Source: Flavobacterium sp. N1736
GTDB taxonomy: Bacteria; Bacteroidota; Bacteroidia; Flavobacteriales; Flavobacteriaceae
Assembly (NCBI RefSeq): GCF_025947065.1
Contig: NZ_CP109994.1
Coordinates: forward strand, 2,852,001-2,916,000
DNA length: 64,000 bases
Direction: 5' to 3'
In this document: positions 25,008-33,848 of the stretch, piece by piece
How positions within the stretch are numbered: the stretch's first letter is position 1
Layout: every line of letters starts with the position of its first letter
Position numbers and translations under genes: made by a program
Notes under the pieces: model-generated
Database searches by the model: none
Told to the model about the DNA's origin: nothing
The model's input: the letters and a program-made list of their open reading frames with translations, nothing else

Positions 25008-26570
25008 ATGGACATCATAACGATCATTATTTCAGGTATTGTAGGGATTGCAGCAGGTTTTGCAATCGCTAAAATTATCGAAAAAAGCAATATTTCTAAC
25101 TTAATCAAAAACGCCAAAAAAGAAGCATCCTCCATATTAAAAGACGCAAATTTAGAGGCCGAAAATATTAAAAAAGATAAAATCCTTCAGGCAAAAGAAC
25201 GTTTTATCGAACTAAAATCAGAACACGAACAAGTAATTTTAGCAAGAGATAAAAAAGTTGCCGAAGTAGAAAAAAGAGTGCGTGACAAAGAGTCTCAGAT
25301 TTCAAATGAATTATCGAAAGCTAAAAAAGTAAATGATGATTTTGAAGCTAAAACGCTTGAATACACTAATAAAATTGAGATTTTAGATAAGAAACAAACA
25401 GAAGTAGACAAATTACATAAAAGCCAGTTACAACAGCTTGAAGTAATTTCAGGACTTTCTGCAGATGAAGCAAAAGAGCAATTAGTTGAAGGTTTAAAAG
25501 CCGAAGCTAAAAGCAAAGCTATGTCTCATATTCAGGAAACCATTGAAGAAGCAAAACTTACTGCACAGCAAGAAGCTAAGAAAATTATCATCAACACTAT
25601 TCAAAGAGTTGGAACCGAGGAAGCAGTTGAAAATTGCGTTTCTGTTTTCAACATTGAATCTGATGATGTAAAAGGTAGAATTATTGGTCGTGAAGGACGT
25701 AACATTAGAGCGCTTGAAGCTGCAACGGGAGTAGAAATCATTGTTGATGATACACCGGAAGCAATTATCCTTTCTTGTTTTGATCCTGTTCGTAGAGAAA
25801 TTGCGCGTTTATCATTGCATAAATTAGTAACTGACGGACGTATTCACCCGGCAAGAATTGAAGAAGTTGTTGCTAAAACAGCCAAACAAATCGACGATGA
25901 AATTATTGAAGTTGGTAAACGAACGGTTATCGATTTAGGAATTCACGGTTTACACCCGGAATTGATTAAAGTTGTAGGTAGAATGAAATACCGTTCTTCT
26001 TACGGACAAAACTTATTACAGCACTCAAGAGAAGTTTCTAAACTTTGTGGTATCATGGCGGCTGAATTAGGCTTAAATGTAAAATTGGCTAAAAGAGCAG
26101 GTTTACTTCACGATATTGGTAAAGTTCCTGATACTGAAAGTGATTTACCACACGCATTATTAGGTATGCAATGGGCTGAGAAATACGGTGAAAAAGAAGA
26201 AGTTTGTAACGCTATTGGAGCTCACCACGACGAGATTGAAATGAAATCATTACTTTCTCCAATCGTTCAGGTTTGTGATGCTATTTCAGGAGCAAGACCA
26301 GGCGCAAGACGTCAGGTTCTTGATTCATACATTCAACGTTTGAAAGATCTTGAAGAAGTAGCTTACGGCTTTAGCGGTGTAAAAAATGCTTACGCAATTC
26401 AGGCTGGTAGAGAACTTCGTGTGATTGTAGAAAGTGAAAAAGTTTCTGATGATAATGCAGCAAACTTATCTTTTGAAATTTCACAAAAAATTCAAACAGA
26501 AATGACTTATCCGGGTCAGGTAAAAGTGACGGTAATTAGAGAAACAAGAGCAGTTAATATTGCTAAATAA
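25008..26570 (+). CDS. rny: Ribonuclease Y
   Basis: A 520-residue membrane-anchored endoribonuclease that initiates mRNA decay. One N-terminal membrane helix (about 3-22) is followed by a long coiled coil (about 30-185). Then come a KH domain ([19 protein letters not shown], about 225-290) and an HD domain with HSREVS and LLHDIGK plus HHDE, containing the metal ligands. It is directly downstream of the 6S RNA. Terminator at 26585-26624. Confidence 0.96.
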   Translation: MDIITIIISGIVGIAAGFAIAKIIEKSNISNLIKNAKKEASSILKDANLEAENIKKDKILQAKERFIELKSEHEQVILARDKKVAEVEKRVRDKESQISNELSKAKKVNDDFEAKTLEYTNKIEILDKKQTEVDKLHKSQLQQLEVISGLSADEAKEQLVEGLKAEAKSKAMSHIQETIEEAKLTAQQEAKKIIINTIQRVGTEEAVENCVSVFNIESDDVKGRIIGREGRNIRALEAATGVEIIVDDTPEAIILSCFDPVRREIARLSLHKLVTDGRIHPARIEEVVAKTAKQIDDEIIEVGKRTVIDLGIHGLHPELIKVVGRMKYRSSYGQNLLQHSREVSKLCGIMAAELGLNVKLAKRAGLLHDIGKVPDTESDLPHALLGMQWAEKYGEKEEVCNAIGAHHDEIEMKSLLSPIVQVCDAISGARPGARRQVLDSYIQRLKDLEEVAYGFSGVKNAYAIQAGRELRVIVESEKVSDDNAANLSFEISQKIQTEMTYPGQVKVTVIRETRAVNIAK

Positions 26571-26584
26571 TCTCAACTTTATAT

Positions 26585-26624
26585 AAAAAAACAAAGGCTA
26601 TCCGAAAAGATAGCCTTTGTTTTT
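26585..26624. terminator. Bidirectional terminator between rny and the PAS kinase gene
   Basis: ACAAAGGCTATC (26591-26602) and GATAGCCTTTGT (26609-26620) with a 6-nt loop, A tract before and T tract after. Next to it (26632-26656) is a repeat beginning ATGTCATCCTGAGCGAAG. Confidence 0.9.
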
Positions 26625-26631
26625 GAACCTA

Positions 26632-26656
26632 ATGTCATCCTGAGCGAAGTCGAAGG
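26632..26656. repeat. Dispersed repeat word GTCATCCTGAGCGAAG
   Basis: Shares GTCATCCTGAG with the inverted repeat at 2393-2492. No coding sense. Confidence 0.5.
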
Positions 26657-26662
26657 CTCGAT

Positions 26663-28183
26663 TTACATATCGTTAAATATGATTTTAAAACTGGTTCCTA
26701 CTTCTACTTCACTTTCTACAGAAATTGTTCCTTTCATCGCTTCAATCTGATTTCTGGTTATATACAAGCCAATTCCGCGAGCTTCCTGATGTTTATGAAA
26801 TGTTTTATACATTCCGAATAATAAATCGCCATAAACTGCCAAATCGATACCTAAACCATTGTCTGTAATCTTCAATGATTTATGCCCGTCGGGTTCAATA
26901 GCAAAATCAAAAGTAATAACAGGATCTCTATCAGGATGACGGTATTTGATAGCATTTGTTGCAAAATTCAACAATACACTTTCAAGATATGCCGGATTAA
27001 AATTGATCTTTAAATATTCAGGTACATTATTTACAATCGTAGCATTTGTTTGCTTGTCGTAACCTTTAATTGTTGCAATTGTTTTATCGATATATTCGTT
27101 CAGTTTTAAAGGAACAACGGCGATATTAATATTGCTTTGCGTTTTTACAATCTGCGTTAAATTCGAAATAGTTTCATTCAAATCATTAGAAACAGTTCTA
27201 AGATGAATCAACATTTCATTAATTGTTGCCTTATCTATATCGGCATCAATAAAATCCAGAATCGATTTTATGTTTCCTGCCTGCGTATTTAAATTGTGAG
27301 AAACTATATGGGAAAAATTCAATAAACGACTGTTTTGATCGCTATAAAGTTTCATGGTTTTTAAAAGCTCCAGTTCTTTTTCTTTCTGCAAAGAAACATC
27401 GGTATGCGTCCCGATAACACGCAATGGACGCCCGTTTTCATCACGATCTATAACCTTTCCCCTATCCAGAATCCATTTATAATTACCGCTGGAAGTCATT
27501 ACACGATGGTAATTTTCATAATATGGAATCTTATTATCAAAATGTTCCTGAATGTCTGAATAATATTTTGGCAAATCATCGGGATGTACAATTTTGTCCC
27601 AGCGTTCCGGATCATCAAAAATATCTGCTGATTCTAATTCTAAAATTTTAAGTGAAAGTGAAGAATAAAAAACACTGTTTGTAACCATGTTCCAATCCCA
27701 GATTCCGGTGGTTGAAGCTTCGAGGGCAAACTGAAAACGTTCTTCGGAGATACGTAATTTTTCTTCTTTATCTTTTAAGTCCGTAATATCAGAAACATGT
27801 CCAAAAAAACTAACGCAGCCATTCGGAGCTAATTCTGTTTTTGAAGAAACTTTAAACCAGCGCAATCCTTTTTTGGGCAAAATGGCTCTAAATTCAATTA
27901 CCCAGGGTTTTATTTCTTTACGGGCTTTTACCAAAGACTGAAAAAATAAGTCTCTGTCATTGGGATGAATTCTGTTATAAATAATTAATGTGATTTCGTT
28001 TGAAAAAGTTGTCGCTTGTAATTCAAAAATTTCATCTGCCGATTTACTAACAAGGGGAAAAGTGTAGTTATTATTACAATCGATTACAAATTGAAAAAGC
28101 AAATCAGGCATTTCAGCAAACAATTTTTTATAAAAATTATTCACCTCTAAACAATCCTCATTTTCATATAAATCAAAAACCAT
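26663..28183 (-). CDS. PAS-domain sensor histidine kinase (cytoplasmic)
   Basis: A 506-residue soluble kinase without membrane segments. Two PAS domains can be seen: about 20-130 (with HPNDRDLF and FGHVSDITD) and about 145-265 (ASTTGIWDWN, GTHTDVSLQKEKE). The phosphoacceptor His lies in FSHIVSHNLNTQ (about residue 295), then the ATPase part has NFATNAIKYRHPD, DNGLGIDL and ARGIGLYITRNQIEAM, which includes the G1 and G2 boxes. There is no adjacent response regulator. It is an orphan kinase with unknown input. Confidence 0.9.
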   Translation of the reverse strand: MVFDLYENEDCLEVNNFYKKLFAEMPDLLFQFVIDCNNNYTFPLVSKSADEIFELQATTFSNEITLIIYNRIHPNDRDLFFQSLVKARKEIKPWVIEFRAILPKKGLRWFKVSSKTELAPNGCVSFFGHVSDITDLKDKEEKLRISEERFQFALEASTTGIWDWNMVTNSVFYSSLSLKILELESADIFDDPERWDKIVHPDDLPKYYSDIQEHFDNKIPYYENYHRVMTSSGNYKWILDRGKVIDRDENGRPLRVIGTHTDVSLQKEKELELLKTMKLYSDQNSRLLNFSHIVSHNLNTQAGNIKSILDFIDADIDKATINEMLIHLRTVSNDLNETISNLTQIVKTQSNINIAVVPLKLNEYIDKTIATIKGYDKQTNATIVNNVPEYLKINFNPAYLESVLLNFATNAIKYRHPDRDPVITFDFAIEPDGHKSLKITDNGLGIDLAVYGDLLFGMYKTFHKHQEARGIGLYITRNQIEAMKGTISVESEVEVGTSFKIIFNDM

Positions 28184-28343
28184 ATATATCTATTTATGCA
28201 AACTGAATTATTAAAATTAATCTTTAACCAATAACAGAAAAAGAGATAAGTTATTGTTTTTAACCCTATTAATGCAGAAATATAATACAAGATATTAATT
28301 TTTAAGACATAAAAATACAACAACACCAATATATACGTAAAAA

Positions 28344-29240
28344 CTACTTTCTTGGATGAAAAGAATGCATAACTTCTTTTAAAAAACTTCGGTCTAAATG
28401 CACATAAATTTCGGTTGTCGTAATCGATTCATGTCCAAGCATTAACTGAATTGATCTTAAATCTGCCCCATTTTCAAGCAAGTGTGTTGCAAAGGAATGA
28501 CGCAAAGTATGCGGACTAATATTTTTATGAAGATTGATTTGTGCGGCGAGGTTTTTTATTATGGCGAAAATCATCGAACGCGTAAGCTGGTTTCCTCTCC
28601 TGTTTAAAAATAATGTATCTTCAAAACCCTTTTTTATATTTAAGGTATTCCGAATTGAGTTTTGATAGATTTGAATATATTTCTGCGTCACTTTTCCAAT
28701 AGGAACAAAACGTTCTTTATTTCCTTTTCCGGTAATTTTGATAAAACCTTCTTCAAAAAATAAGTCAGAAATTTTAAGCGAAACCAATTCAGAAACCCGA
28801 AGTCCGCAACCGTATAAAGTTTCTAGCATTGCACGATTTCTTTCGCCTTCGTTTGAACTTAAATCTATCGCAGCAATAAGTGCATCAATTTCTTCTACAG
28901 ATAAAGTATCCGGTAATTTACGTCCGGTTTTTGGCGATTCGATTAATTCTAACGGACTGTCTTTTCTGTAATCTTCAAAAATTAAGTAATTAAAAAAGCT
29001 TTTTAGTCCGGAGATTATTCTCGCCTGCGAACGTGGATTTACTTCTTTAGAAACTGAATATATAAATTGCTGAACTGTTTCATCAGTAATATTTATGGGA
29101 GAAACTTCAATTTGATTTGTTTCTAAAAAAAGACATAATCGCTCGATATCGAAGCCGTAATTTTCGATGGTGTTTTTAGACAATCCTCTTTCGATACGCA
29201 AATACGATTGATAATCTTTTATATAAGTATTCCATTTCAT
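28344..29240 (-). CDS. xerD: Tyrosine recombinase XerD
   Basis: A 298-residue site-specific recombinase that, with XerC, resolves chromosome dimers at dif. The N-terminal SAM-like domain (WNTYIKDYQSYLRIERGLSKNT) is followed by the catalytic domain with the R (GCGLRVSELVSL), K (GKGNKERF), H-R (HTLRHSFATHLLENGAD), H (MLGHESITTTEIYVH) and Y motif residues. I chose the ATG at 29240 over 29258, because the typical start MKW.TYIKDY follows an imperfect promoter-like TTACTTTG. It is a housekeeping recombinase, not a phage integrase. Confidence 0.93.
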   Translation of the reverse strand: MKWNTYIKDYQSYLRIERGLSKNTIENYGFDIERLCLFLETNQIEVSPINITDETVQQFIYSVSKEVNPRSQARIISGLKSFFNYLIFEDYRKDSPLELIESPKTGRKLPDTLSVEEIDALIAAIDLSSNEGERNRAMLETLYGCGLRVSELVSLKISDLFFEEGFIKITGKGNKERFVPIGKVTQKYIQIYQNSIRNTLNIKKGFEDTLFLNRRGNQLTRSMIFAIIKNLAAQINLHKNISPHTLRHSFATHLLENGADLRSIQLMLGHESITTTEIYVHLDRSFLKEVMHSFHPRK

Positions 29241-29268
29241 ACTTACAAAGTAAAACATTTTTAAGCAT

Positions 29269-29299
29269 AAAAAAACCTTCCGGATTACGGAAGGTTTTT
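29269..29299 (-). terminator. Terminator after the first outer-membrane barrel gene
   Basis: AAAAACCTTCCG (29271-29282) and CGGAAGGTTTTT (29288-29299) with flanking A/T tracts. It separates the barrel gene from xerD. Confidence 0.85.
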
Positions 29300-29319
29300 A
29301 TAAATATTCTAAAAAAGAA

Positions 29320-29898
29320 TTAGAATTTGTATGCTGCAGTTAATGCAAGAACACCATTTGTACGTCTGTTATCTAAATAATCTCCATAATAATCATCATT
29401 ATTATAGTCATAATGAGTATCATATACATTTGTAAGACCTACAGTATAACGAATACCTGCAGAGAAATTATCTGTAAAATTATATCCTGCTCCAAAATTA
29501 AAGCCTAAATCTACTGATTTTTCATTGTTAATGTTTTTGCTTGAAACTAAAAAACCAAGTTGTGGTCCAGCTTCAACAGTAAATTGTTTTGTAATATAAT
29601 ATTTAGCTAACACAGGAACATTGATATAATCTAAATTTACGGTAAAGCCTGGATCACCATAATATCTATCAAATTTAGCTCCCTGAGCAGAATATACAAG
29701 TTCTGGCTGAATGAATAATTTTTTCCAAATATTGATTTCAGCAAAACCACCTAATTGAAAACCAATTAATGCATTAGCATCATCAAGACCATTTATCGTA
29801 GCGATATTAAGACCACCTTTTACTCCAAATCTAGTTTTTTGCGCATTCGCAAACCCAAATACCATTATTGCAATAGTACATAAGATAATTTTCTTCAT
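29320..29898 (-). CDS. Outer-membrane beta-barrel protein (porin family), paralogue 1
   Basis: A 192-residue exported barrel. The signal peptide ends at NAQ (residue 19). Family features are TRFGVKGGLNIATING, the FVEI-like EINIWKKLFIQPELVYSAQGA, TVEAGPQLGFLVSS, and a terminal barrel signal YKF. The family (OMP_b-brl_2/PorT-like) is abundant in Bacteroidota and mostly of unknown function. It is the most AT-rich and glycine/aspartate-ended of the array. A palindrome-linked promoter precedes it. Confidence 0.88.
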   Translation of the reverse strand: MKKIILCTIAIMVFGFANAQKTRFGVKGGLNIATINGLDDANALIGFQLGGFAEINIWKKLFIQPELVYSAQGAKFDRYYGDPGFTVNLDYINVPVLAKYYITKQFTVEAGPQLGFLVSSKNINNEKSVDLGFNFGAGYNFTDNFSAGIRYTVGLTNVYDTHYDYNNDDYYGDYLDNRRTNGVLALTAAYKF

Positions 29899-29924
29899 TT
29901 TATTTGTAGGTTAAAATTAAGTGG

Positions 29925-29972
29925 CAAATATAAACCTATAGTTAGTGAAAAAGGATTTGTTTTTTAACAAAT
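29925..29972 (-). promoter_or_regulatory. Palindrome plus -7 element of barrel gene 1
   Basis: TATATTTG on the minus strand (29925-29932), then a 22-bp gap, then the palindrome ATTTGTTTTTTAACAAAT (29955-29972). No TTG at -33 in the gap. Confidence 0.65.
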
Positions 29973-30030
29973 AATTCTATAATTAAACAGGATTATGTTA
30001 AAATAAATTTATTGTTAACTCAATATAATA

Positions 30031-30059
30031 AAAAAGCCTCCCATATTTGGAAGGCTTTT
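30031..30059 (-). terminator. Terminator after barrel paralogue 2
   Basis: AAAAGCCTCCC and GGAAGGCTTTT, one bulge, with an A tract reading as T on the minus strand. Confidence 0.82.
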
Positions 30060-30077
30060 GAATATCAAAAAGTATAA

Positions 30078-30695
30078 TTAGAATTTGTATCCAACATTTA
30101 CCGAAAAAACGCCGTTATGAACTTTTGAATCATCTCCAGGTTCAGTTTTAGCAGTATTTGCCAAACCCAAGTTGTATCGCAATCCCGCAGAAAAATGCTC
30201 TGTAAAATCGTATGCTGCTCCAAGATTTAAACCAAAATCAACTGATTCAAAACTATCTTTTACATCCATATCATGCTCACCTGAATATCCGTTTAATGTT
30301 GTAGTTGTTTTTGCAGAAGTTAAAAAACCTATTTGTGGTCCTGCTTCAATATTAAATTTTTCTGCAACATAATATTTAAACATAACAGGAATATTTATAT
30401 AGTTAAGTTTAAAAGCAACGTCACCTGTAATACCTGTTTCAAAATCTGCAAAATCATCAGCCGTAGCACCTTGAGTAGAATACAAAACCTCTGGTTGTAT
30501 CGCAAATTTATCTGATAGTTTAATCTCTACAAAAGCACCAATATTAAATCCGATTCTGGATTTAAAATCAATTCCCTCAGTATCGCCCGAAAAATTTGAA
30601 ATATTCAAACCTCCTTTTAAACCAAATTTAGTTTCTTGTGCATTTGTAAAACCAAATGCCATAATTGCAATTGCAGACAAAATAATTCTCTTCAT
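30078..30695 (-). CDS. Outer-membrane beta-barrel protein (porin family), paralogue 2
   Basis: A 205-residue exported barrel. Signal peptide MKRIILSAIAIMAFGFTNA, then TKFGLKGGLNISNFSGD, FAIQPEVLYSTQGAT, INIPVMFKYYVAEKFNIEAGPQIG and the final VGYKF. It is clearly homologous to the neighbours. It differs by lacking the palindrome upstream: 30696-30753 has no such motif and no clear TAnnTTTG. Its own terminator lies at 30031-30059. Confidence 0.88.
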   Translation of the reverse strand: MKRIILSAIAIMAFGFTNAQETKFGLKGGLNISNFSGDTEGIDFKSRIGFNIGAFVEIKLSDKFAIQPEVLYSTQGATADDFADFETGITGDVAFKLNYINIPVMFKYYVAEKFNIEAGPQIGFLTSAKTTTTLNGYSGEHDMDVKDSFESVDFGLNLGAAYDFTEHFSAGLRYNLGLANTAKTEPGDDSKVHNGVFSVNVGYKF

Positions 30696-30753
30696 TTTTT
30701 GTTATTTATTTATAATTAATTAAAATCTGTATTATTTAAATTGATCCTCTATT

Positions 30754-30785
30754 AAAAAAGCCTTCTACAATTGAGAAGGCTTTTA
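30754..30785 (-). terminator. Terminator after barrel paralogue 3
   Basis: AAAAAAGCCTTCT (30754-30766) and AGAAGGCTTTT (30774-30784). Confidence 0.85.
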
Positions 30786-30803
30786 TATATTGTATAATAA
30801 ACA

Positions 30804-31379
30804 TTAGAACTTATATGCTAATGCTAAAGCTAATACACTATTCTTTGCACTATCGTAATAATCATCTATATCATCATAATCACCTCCGTCAACAACGCCA
30901 GACAAACCAACGGTATAACGTAAACCTAGTGAAAGATTGTCAGTAAAATTGTAACCTGCGCCAAAATTAAAACCGAAATCTGTTGATTTGTAAAAATCTT
31001 TAACATCATCTCCTTCATCTTTAGCAGAAACTAAAAACCCAATTTGAGGTCCTGCTTCAACTGTAAACTGTTTAGTGATGTAGAATTTTGCTAAAACCGG
31101 TACATTGATATAGTTTAATTTTAAATCGCCATCATTGCTTCCGATATAATTATATTTTGCTCCTTGAGTAGAGAATAAAAGTTCTGGCTGGATTGCCAAT
31201 CTTTCTATAATTTTAATTTCTGCGAAACCTCCAACTTGGAATCCAACTAAAGATTCTGTATCAACATCTCCAGAAAAATTCGTAAGGTTCAGGCCTCCTT
31301 TAACTCCAAATCTTGTTTCCTGAGCATTGGTAAACCCAAATGCCATAACTGCAATTGCAGATAAAATAATTTTTCTCAT
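30804..31379 (-). CDS. Outer-membrane beta-barrel protein (porin family), paralogue 3
   Basis: A 191-residue exported barrel. It begins MRKIILSAIAVMAFGFTNAQ (signal peptide), then TRFGVKGGLNLTNFSGD, LAIQPELLFSTQGAKY, INVPVLAKFYITKQFTVEAGPQIGFLVSAKD, and ends LALAYKF. A longer in-frame ATG at 31409 lies within the promoter region (the -7 element is 31407-31414), so the ATG at 31379 is the start. The sequence is closest to paralogue 1 in the central strands. Confidence 0.88.
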   Translation of the reverse strand: MRKIILSAIAVMAFGFTNAQETRFGVKGGLNLTNFSGDVDTESLVGFQVGGFAEIKIIERLAIQPELLFSTQGAKYNYIGSNDGDLKLNYINVPVLAKFYITKQFTVEAGPQIGFLVSAKDEGDDVKDFYKSTDFGFNFGAGYNFTDNLSLGLRYTVGLSGVVDGGDYDDIDDYYDSAKNSVLALALAYKF

Positions 31380-31406
31380 TTTATATGTTTGGTTAAAATT
31401 AATAAC

Positions 31407-31454
31407 CAAATATAAAACTATTCTTCATAAAAAATAATTTGTTTTTTAACAAAT
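31407..31454 (-). promoter_or_regulatory. Palindrome plus -7 element of barrel gene 3
   Basis: Minus-strand TATATTTG (31407-31414), 22-bp gap, palindrome ATTTGTTTTTTAACAAAT (31437-31454). The 36 bp at 31441-31476 recur identically at 32251-32286. Confidence 0.75.
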
Positions 31455-31529
31455 AATGTAGTAATTAAGAGCCAAAGTTTTGTTAATAAACATTTTAATT
31501 AAATGATAGATTGTTAAAAATCAAGCAAA

Positions 31530-31560
31530 TAAAAAAGCCTTCTCAAATAAGAAGGCTTTA
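31530..31560 (-). terminator. Terminator after barrel paralogue 4
   Basis: AAAAAAGCCTTCT and AGAAGGCTTT around a short loop (CAAATA). Confidence 0.85.
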
Positions 31561-31579
31561 AAATATCTTAATGAAAAGA

Positions 31580-32185
31580 TTAGAATTTGTATCCTACAGA
31601 TAAAGAGAAAACACTGTTATTTAACTTGAAATCTTCACCCTCTGCTTCAGCAATATTTGATAAACCGATATTATAACGAACACCGGCAGAAAGATTTTCT
31701 GTAAAATCAAATCCAGCTCCAAGATTTACACCGAAGTCAATAGATTTAAAATTGTCTTTAACGTCTTCGTTAGATGAAATAGTTTCTCCATCAAATGTTT
31801 CTTTGTATTTATCTTTAGCGCTAACTAAAAATCCGATTTGAGGTCCAGCCTCAAGGCTGAATTTTGGTGCAACATAAAATTTAGCCATAATCGGTACATT
31901 AATGTAAGATAAGTTCAATTTATCTTCTGCAGAAAAATTTTCACCAGAATCTTCAATTTTAGATCCTTGAGTAGAAAACAATAATTCTGGTTGAATTGCG
32001 AATTTTTCTGATAATTTAATTTCAGCAAATCCACCTACATGGAAACCAACAATAGCTGAATTATCTTCAACATCTCCACCTATGTTAGAAATGTTAAGAC
32101 CAGCTTTAACTCCAAATTTAGTTTCTTGTGCATTTGAAAAGGCAAAAGCCAATACTGCTGCCGCAGTTAACATAATTTTTTTCAT
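31580..32185 (-). CDS. Outer-membrane beta-barrel protein (porin family), paralogue 4
   Basis: A 201-residue exported barrel. Signal peptide MKKIMLTAAAVLAFAFSNA, then TKFGVKAGLNISNIGGDV, FAIQPELLFSTQGSKI, LSYINVPIMAKFYVAPKFSLEAGPQIGFLVSAKD and the final SVGYKF. It shares its palindrome-promoter with paralogues 1 and 3. The region just upstream is identical over 36 bp to that of paralogue 3. Confidence 0.88.
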   Translation of the reverse strand: MKKIMLTAAAVLAFAFSNAQETKFGVKAGLNISNIGGDVEDNSAIVGFHVGGFAEIKLSEKFAIQPELLFSTQGSKIEDSGENFSAEDKLNLSYINVPIMAKFYVAPKFSLEAGPQIGFLVSAKDKYKETFDGETISSNEDVKDNFKSIDFGVNLGAGFDFTENLSAGVRYNIGLSNIAEAEGEDFKLNNSVFSLSVGYKF

Positions 32186-32216
32186 TTTTAATTTTTTTGG
32201 TTTGTAATTTACGTGC

Positions 32217-32264
32217 CAAATATAAAATTATACTTTACAAAAAAAATCTTGTTTTTTAACAAAT
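32217..32264 (-). promoter_or_regulatory. Palindrome plus -7 element of barrel gene 4
   Basis: Minus-strand TATATTTG (32217-32224), 22-bp gap, palindrome related to ATTTGTTTTTTAACAAAT with a mismatch in one arm (32247-32264). Confidence 0.7.
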
Positions 32265-32354
32265 AATGTAGTAATTAAGAGCCAAAATCATGTTAAATAA
32301 CATAACAATTAAATAATAAATTGTTAAAAGTCAAGAAACAAAAAGAAATAAAAT

Positions 32355-32386
32355 AAAAAACCCTCCTCAAAATTGAGGAAGGTTTC
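32355..32386 (-). terminator. Terminator after the fifth barrel gene
   Basis: AAACC(C)TCCTCAA pairs with TTGAGGA(A)GGTTT, with a mismatch, and an A tract. Confidence 0.8.
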
Positions 32387-32408
32387 TCTAAAAAAGGATT
32401 GTTTTAAA

Positions 32409-32912
32409 TTAGAACTTGTAATTAAATCCTAAATTAATAGAAGAAACGTCTACATGATCAGAAATCCCTTTATATCCCATATAAACTTCAATCTTTTTGT
32501 TTTGGTATCCTGCTTTTGGCTGATACAAGAATCCTCCATCAGCTTCATCTGTAACAGATATTGCATATCCTAAATCAATACCTACAAAAAAGTTATCTAC
32601 AATAGAATACTGCGCAGTAGCAGCTACAGGAATATATGATACATCTTTTTGTGTAAGCTCATAAGACAAAGGCCCAAAAGTATACATCTTACTTTTACCT
32701 AAATAAGCGGAATATCCAGTTGTCGCACCTGCACTAAATTTATCAGTTACTTTCCATAAATATGCCACATCAACACCAAGATTCACAGAAAACAAATCTT
32801 TACTATCGCCAACCGGCAAACCAACATGAGCACCAACCTTAAATCCATTGTCCTGCGCACTTACAAAACCAAAAGTCATTACTGCAATAGCAGCGAAAAT
32901 CATTTTTTTCAT
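32409..32912 (-). CDS. Outer-membrane beta-barrel protein, divergent paralogue 5
   Basis: A 167-residue exported barrel, the most divergent of the array. Signal peptide MKKMIFAAIAVMTFGFVSAQ, then FKVGAHVGLPVGDSKDL, ATTGYSAYLGKSK, FVGIDLGYAISVT, and the terminal LGFNYKF. It shares the signal-peptide style and barrel ending with the others but not the GPQIGFLVSAK core. No palindrome is visible upstream. Function unknown. Confidence 0.8.
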   Translation of the reverse strand: MKKMIFAAIAVMTFGFVSAQDNGFKVGAHVGLPVGDSKDLFSVNLGVDVAYLWKVTDKFSAGATTGYSAYLGKSKMYTFGPLSYELTQKDVSYIPVAATAQYSIVDNFFVGIDLGYAISVTDEADGGFLYQPKAGYQNKKIEVYMGYKGISDHVDVSSINLGFNYKF

Positions 32913-33159
32913 TTTTATTTTTTTTAATTTGTTATTAATACATAAAAATAAGTTTATTCTTACCTTTAAAAATCCACTAGAAGTGTTTATTGTATTAAAA
33001 TAAGACAGAATTTAATTTAAAGGAATAGAGCAAACCTCGATTGCTGATTTGAAAAATGTAAATTTTGTTATTTTTTTAAAGCAATGTATAAAAGCAATAA
33101 AATGAAAAAACTGTAGTTTTAATATTATAAAACAATTTTAATCTTAAAAAGACAATTCT

Positions 33160-33717
33160 ATGAAAAAGATATTATTAGCAGCTGTATTGTTCATTGCAAC
33201 ATCGGCTACAATTCAGGCACAATTACTACAGATAGGTGTTAAAGCAGGGGTAAATTTCGCCAGTCAAACCGGAGACGCATTTCCTGAACAAAATTTTGAT
33301 AAAGAAGGCATTACAAGTTTTCACGCAGGATTAGTTGCCGAAATTAAATTACTAGACAGATTTTCTGTTCAGCCAGAGCTTTTATATTCTACTCAGGGAG
33401 CAACTTACAAAAATGTAGATCAGGAATTTAAAAATGAATTAGGCTACATATCAATTCCTGTAATGGCTAAGTTTTACCTAACAGATTCATTTAGTCTTGA
33501 GGTTGGTCCACAAGCTTCCTTTTTAGTTAGCGAAAAAAATGATTTTGATGTAGAAGATGGAGAAACTTTCGAATTTGGACTTAATGCCGGATTAGGATAT
33601 AAAATTACCAAAAACTTCTTTGTTCAGGGTCGTTACGGTTTAGGCTTAACAGAAGCTTCAAAAAATGCAGATGTTAAAAACTCCACAGTACAATTGTCTG
33701 CCGGATTTATGTTCTAA
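33160..33717 (+). CDS. Outer-membrane beta-barrel protein (porin family), paralogue 6, opposite strand
   Basis: A 185-residue exported barrel. Signal peptide to AQA(Q), then LQIGVKAGVNFASQTGD, FSVQPELLYSTQGATY, ISIPVMAKFYLTDSFSLEVGPQASFLVSEKN and the terminal SAGFMF, an altered barrel-ending residue set. It is on the plus strand, opposite to the other five, and next to aroQ. It shares most of the core patterns with paralogues 1-4. Confidence 0.87.
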   Translation: MKKILLAAVLFIATSATIQAQLLQIGVKAGVNFASQTGDAFPEQNFDKEGITSFHAGLVAEIKLLDRFSVQPELLYSTQGATYKNVDQEFKNELGYISIPVMAKFYLTDSFSLEVGPQASFLVSEKNDFDVEDGETFEFGLNAGLGYKITKNFFVQGRYGLGLTEASKNADVKNSTVQLSAGFMF

Positions 33718-33740
33718 AAATAATATCACATACTTTTATA

Positions 33741-33773
33741 AAAACCGTCCTATTAATTAGAACGGTTTTTTTA
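33741..33773 (+). terminator. Terminator after barrel paralogue 6
   Basis: AAAACCGT and ACGGTTTT with an extended AT stem, followed by T tract. Confidence 0.82.
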
Positions 33774-33848
33774 TTTTTACATTCTTGTGAAATGTTTTTT
33801 ATGAAACATAAATGAATTCAAATCACTATATTAAAATTTAAATCACTT

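Noticed and set aside
28344..29240. XerD as a mobile-element integrase
   Set aside because: Full-length housekeeping XerD sequence with no phage or transposon genes or repeats at its ends.
33000..33159. Palindrome-linked promoter for the plus-strand barrel gene
   Set aside because: No ATTTGTT..AACAAAT palindrome or clean TAnnTTTG is present; only a near-match TAAATTTTG with wrong spacing.
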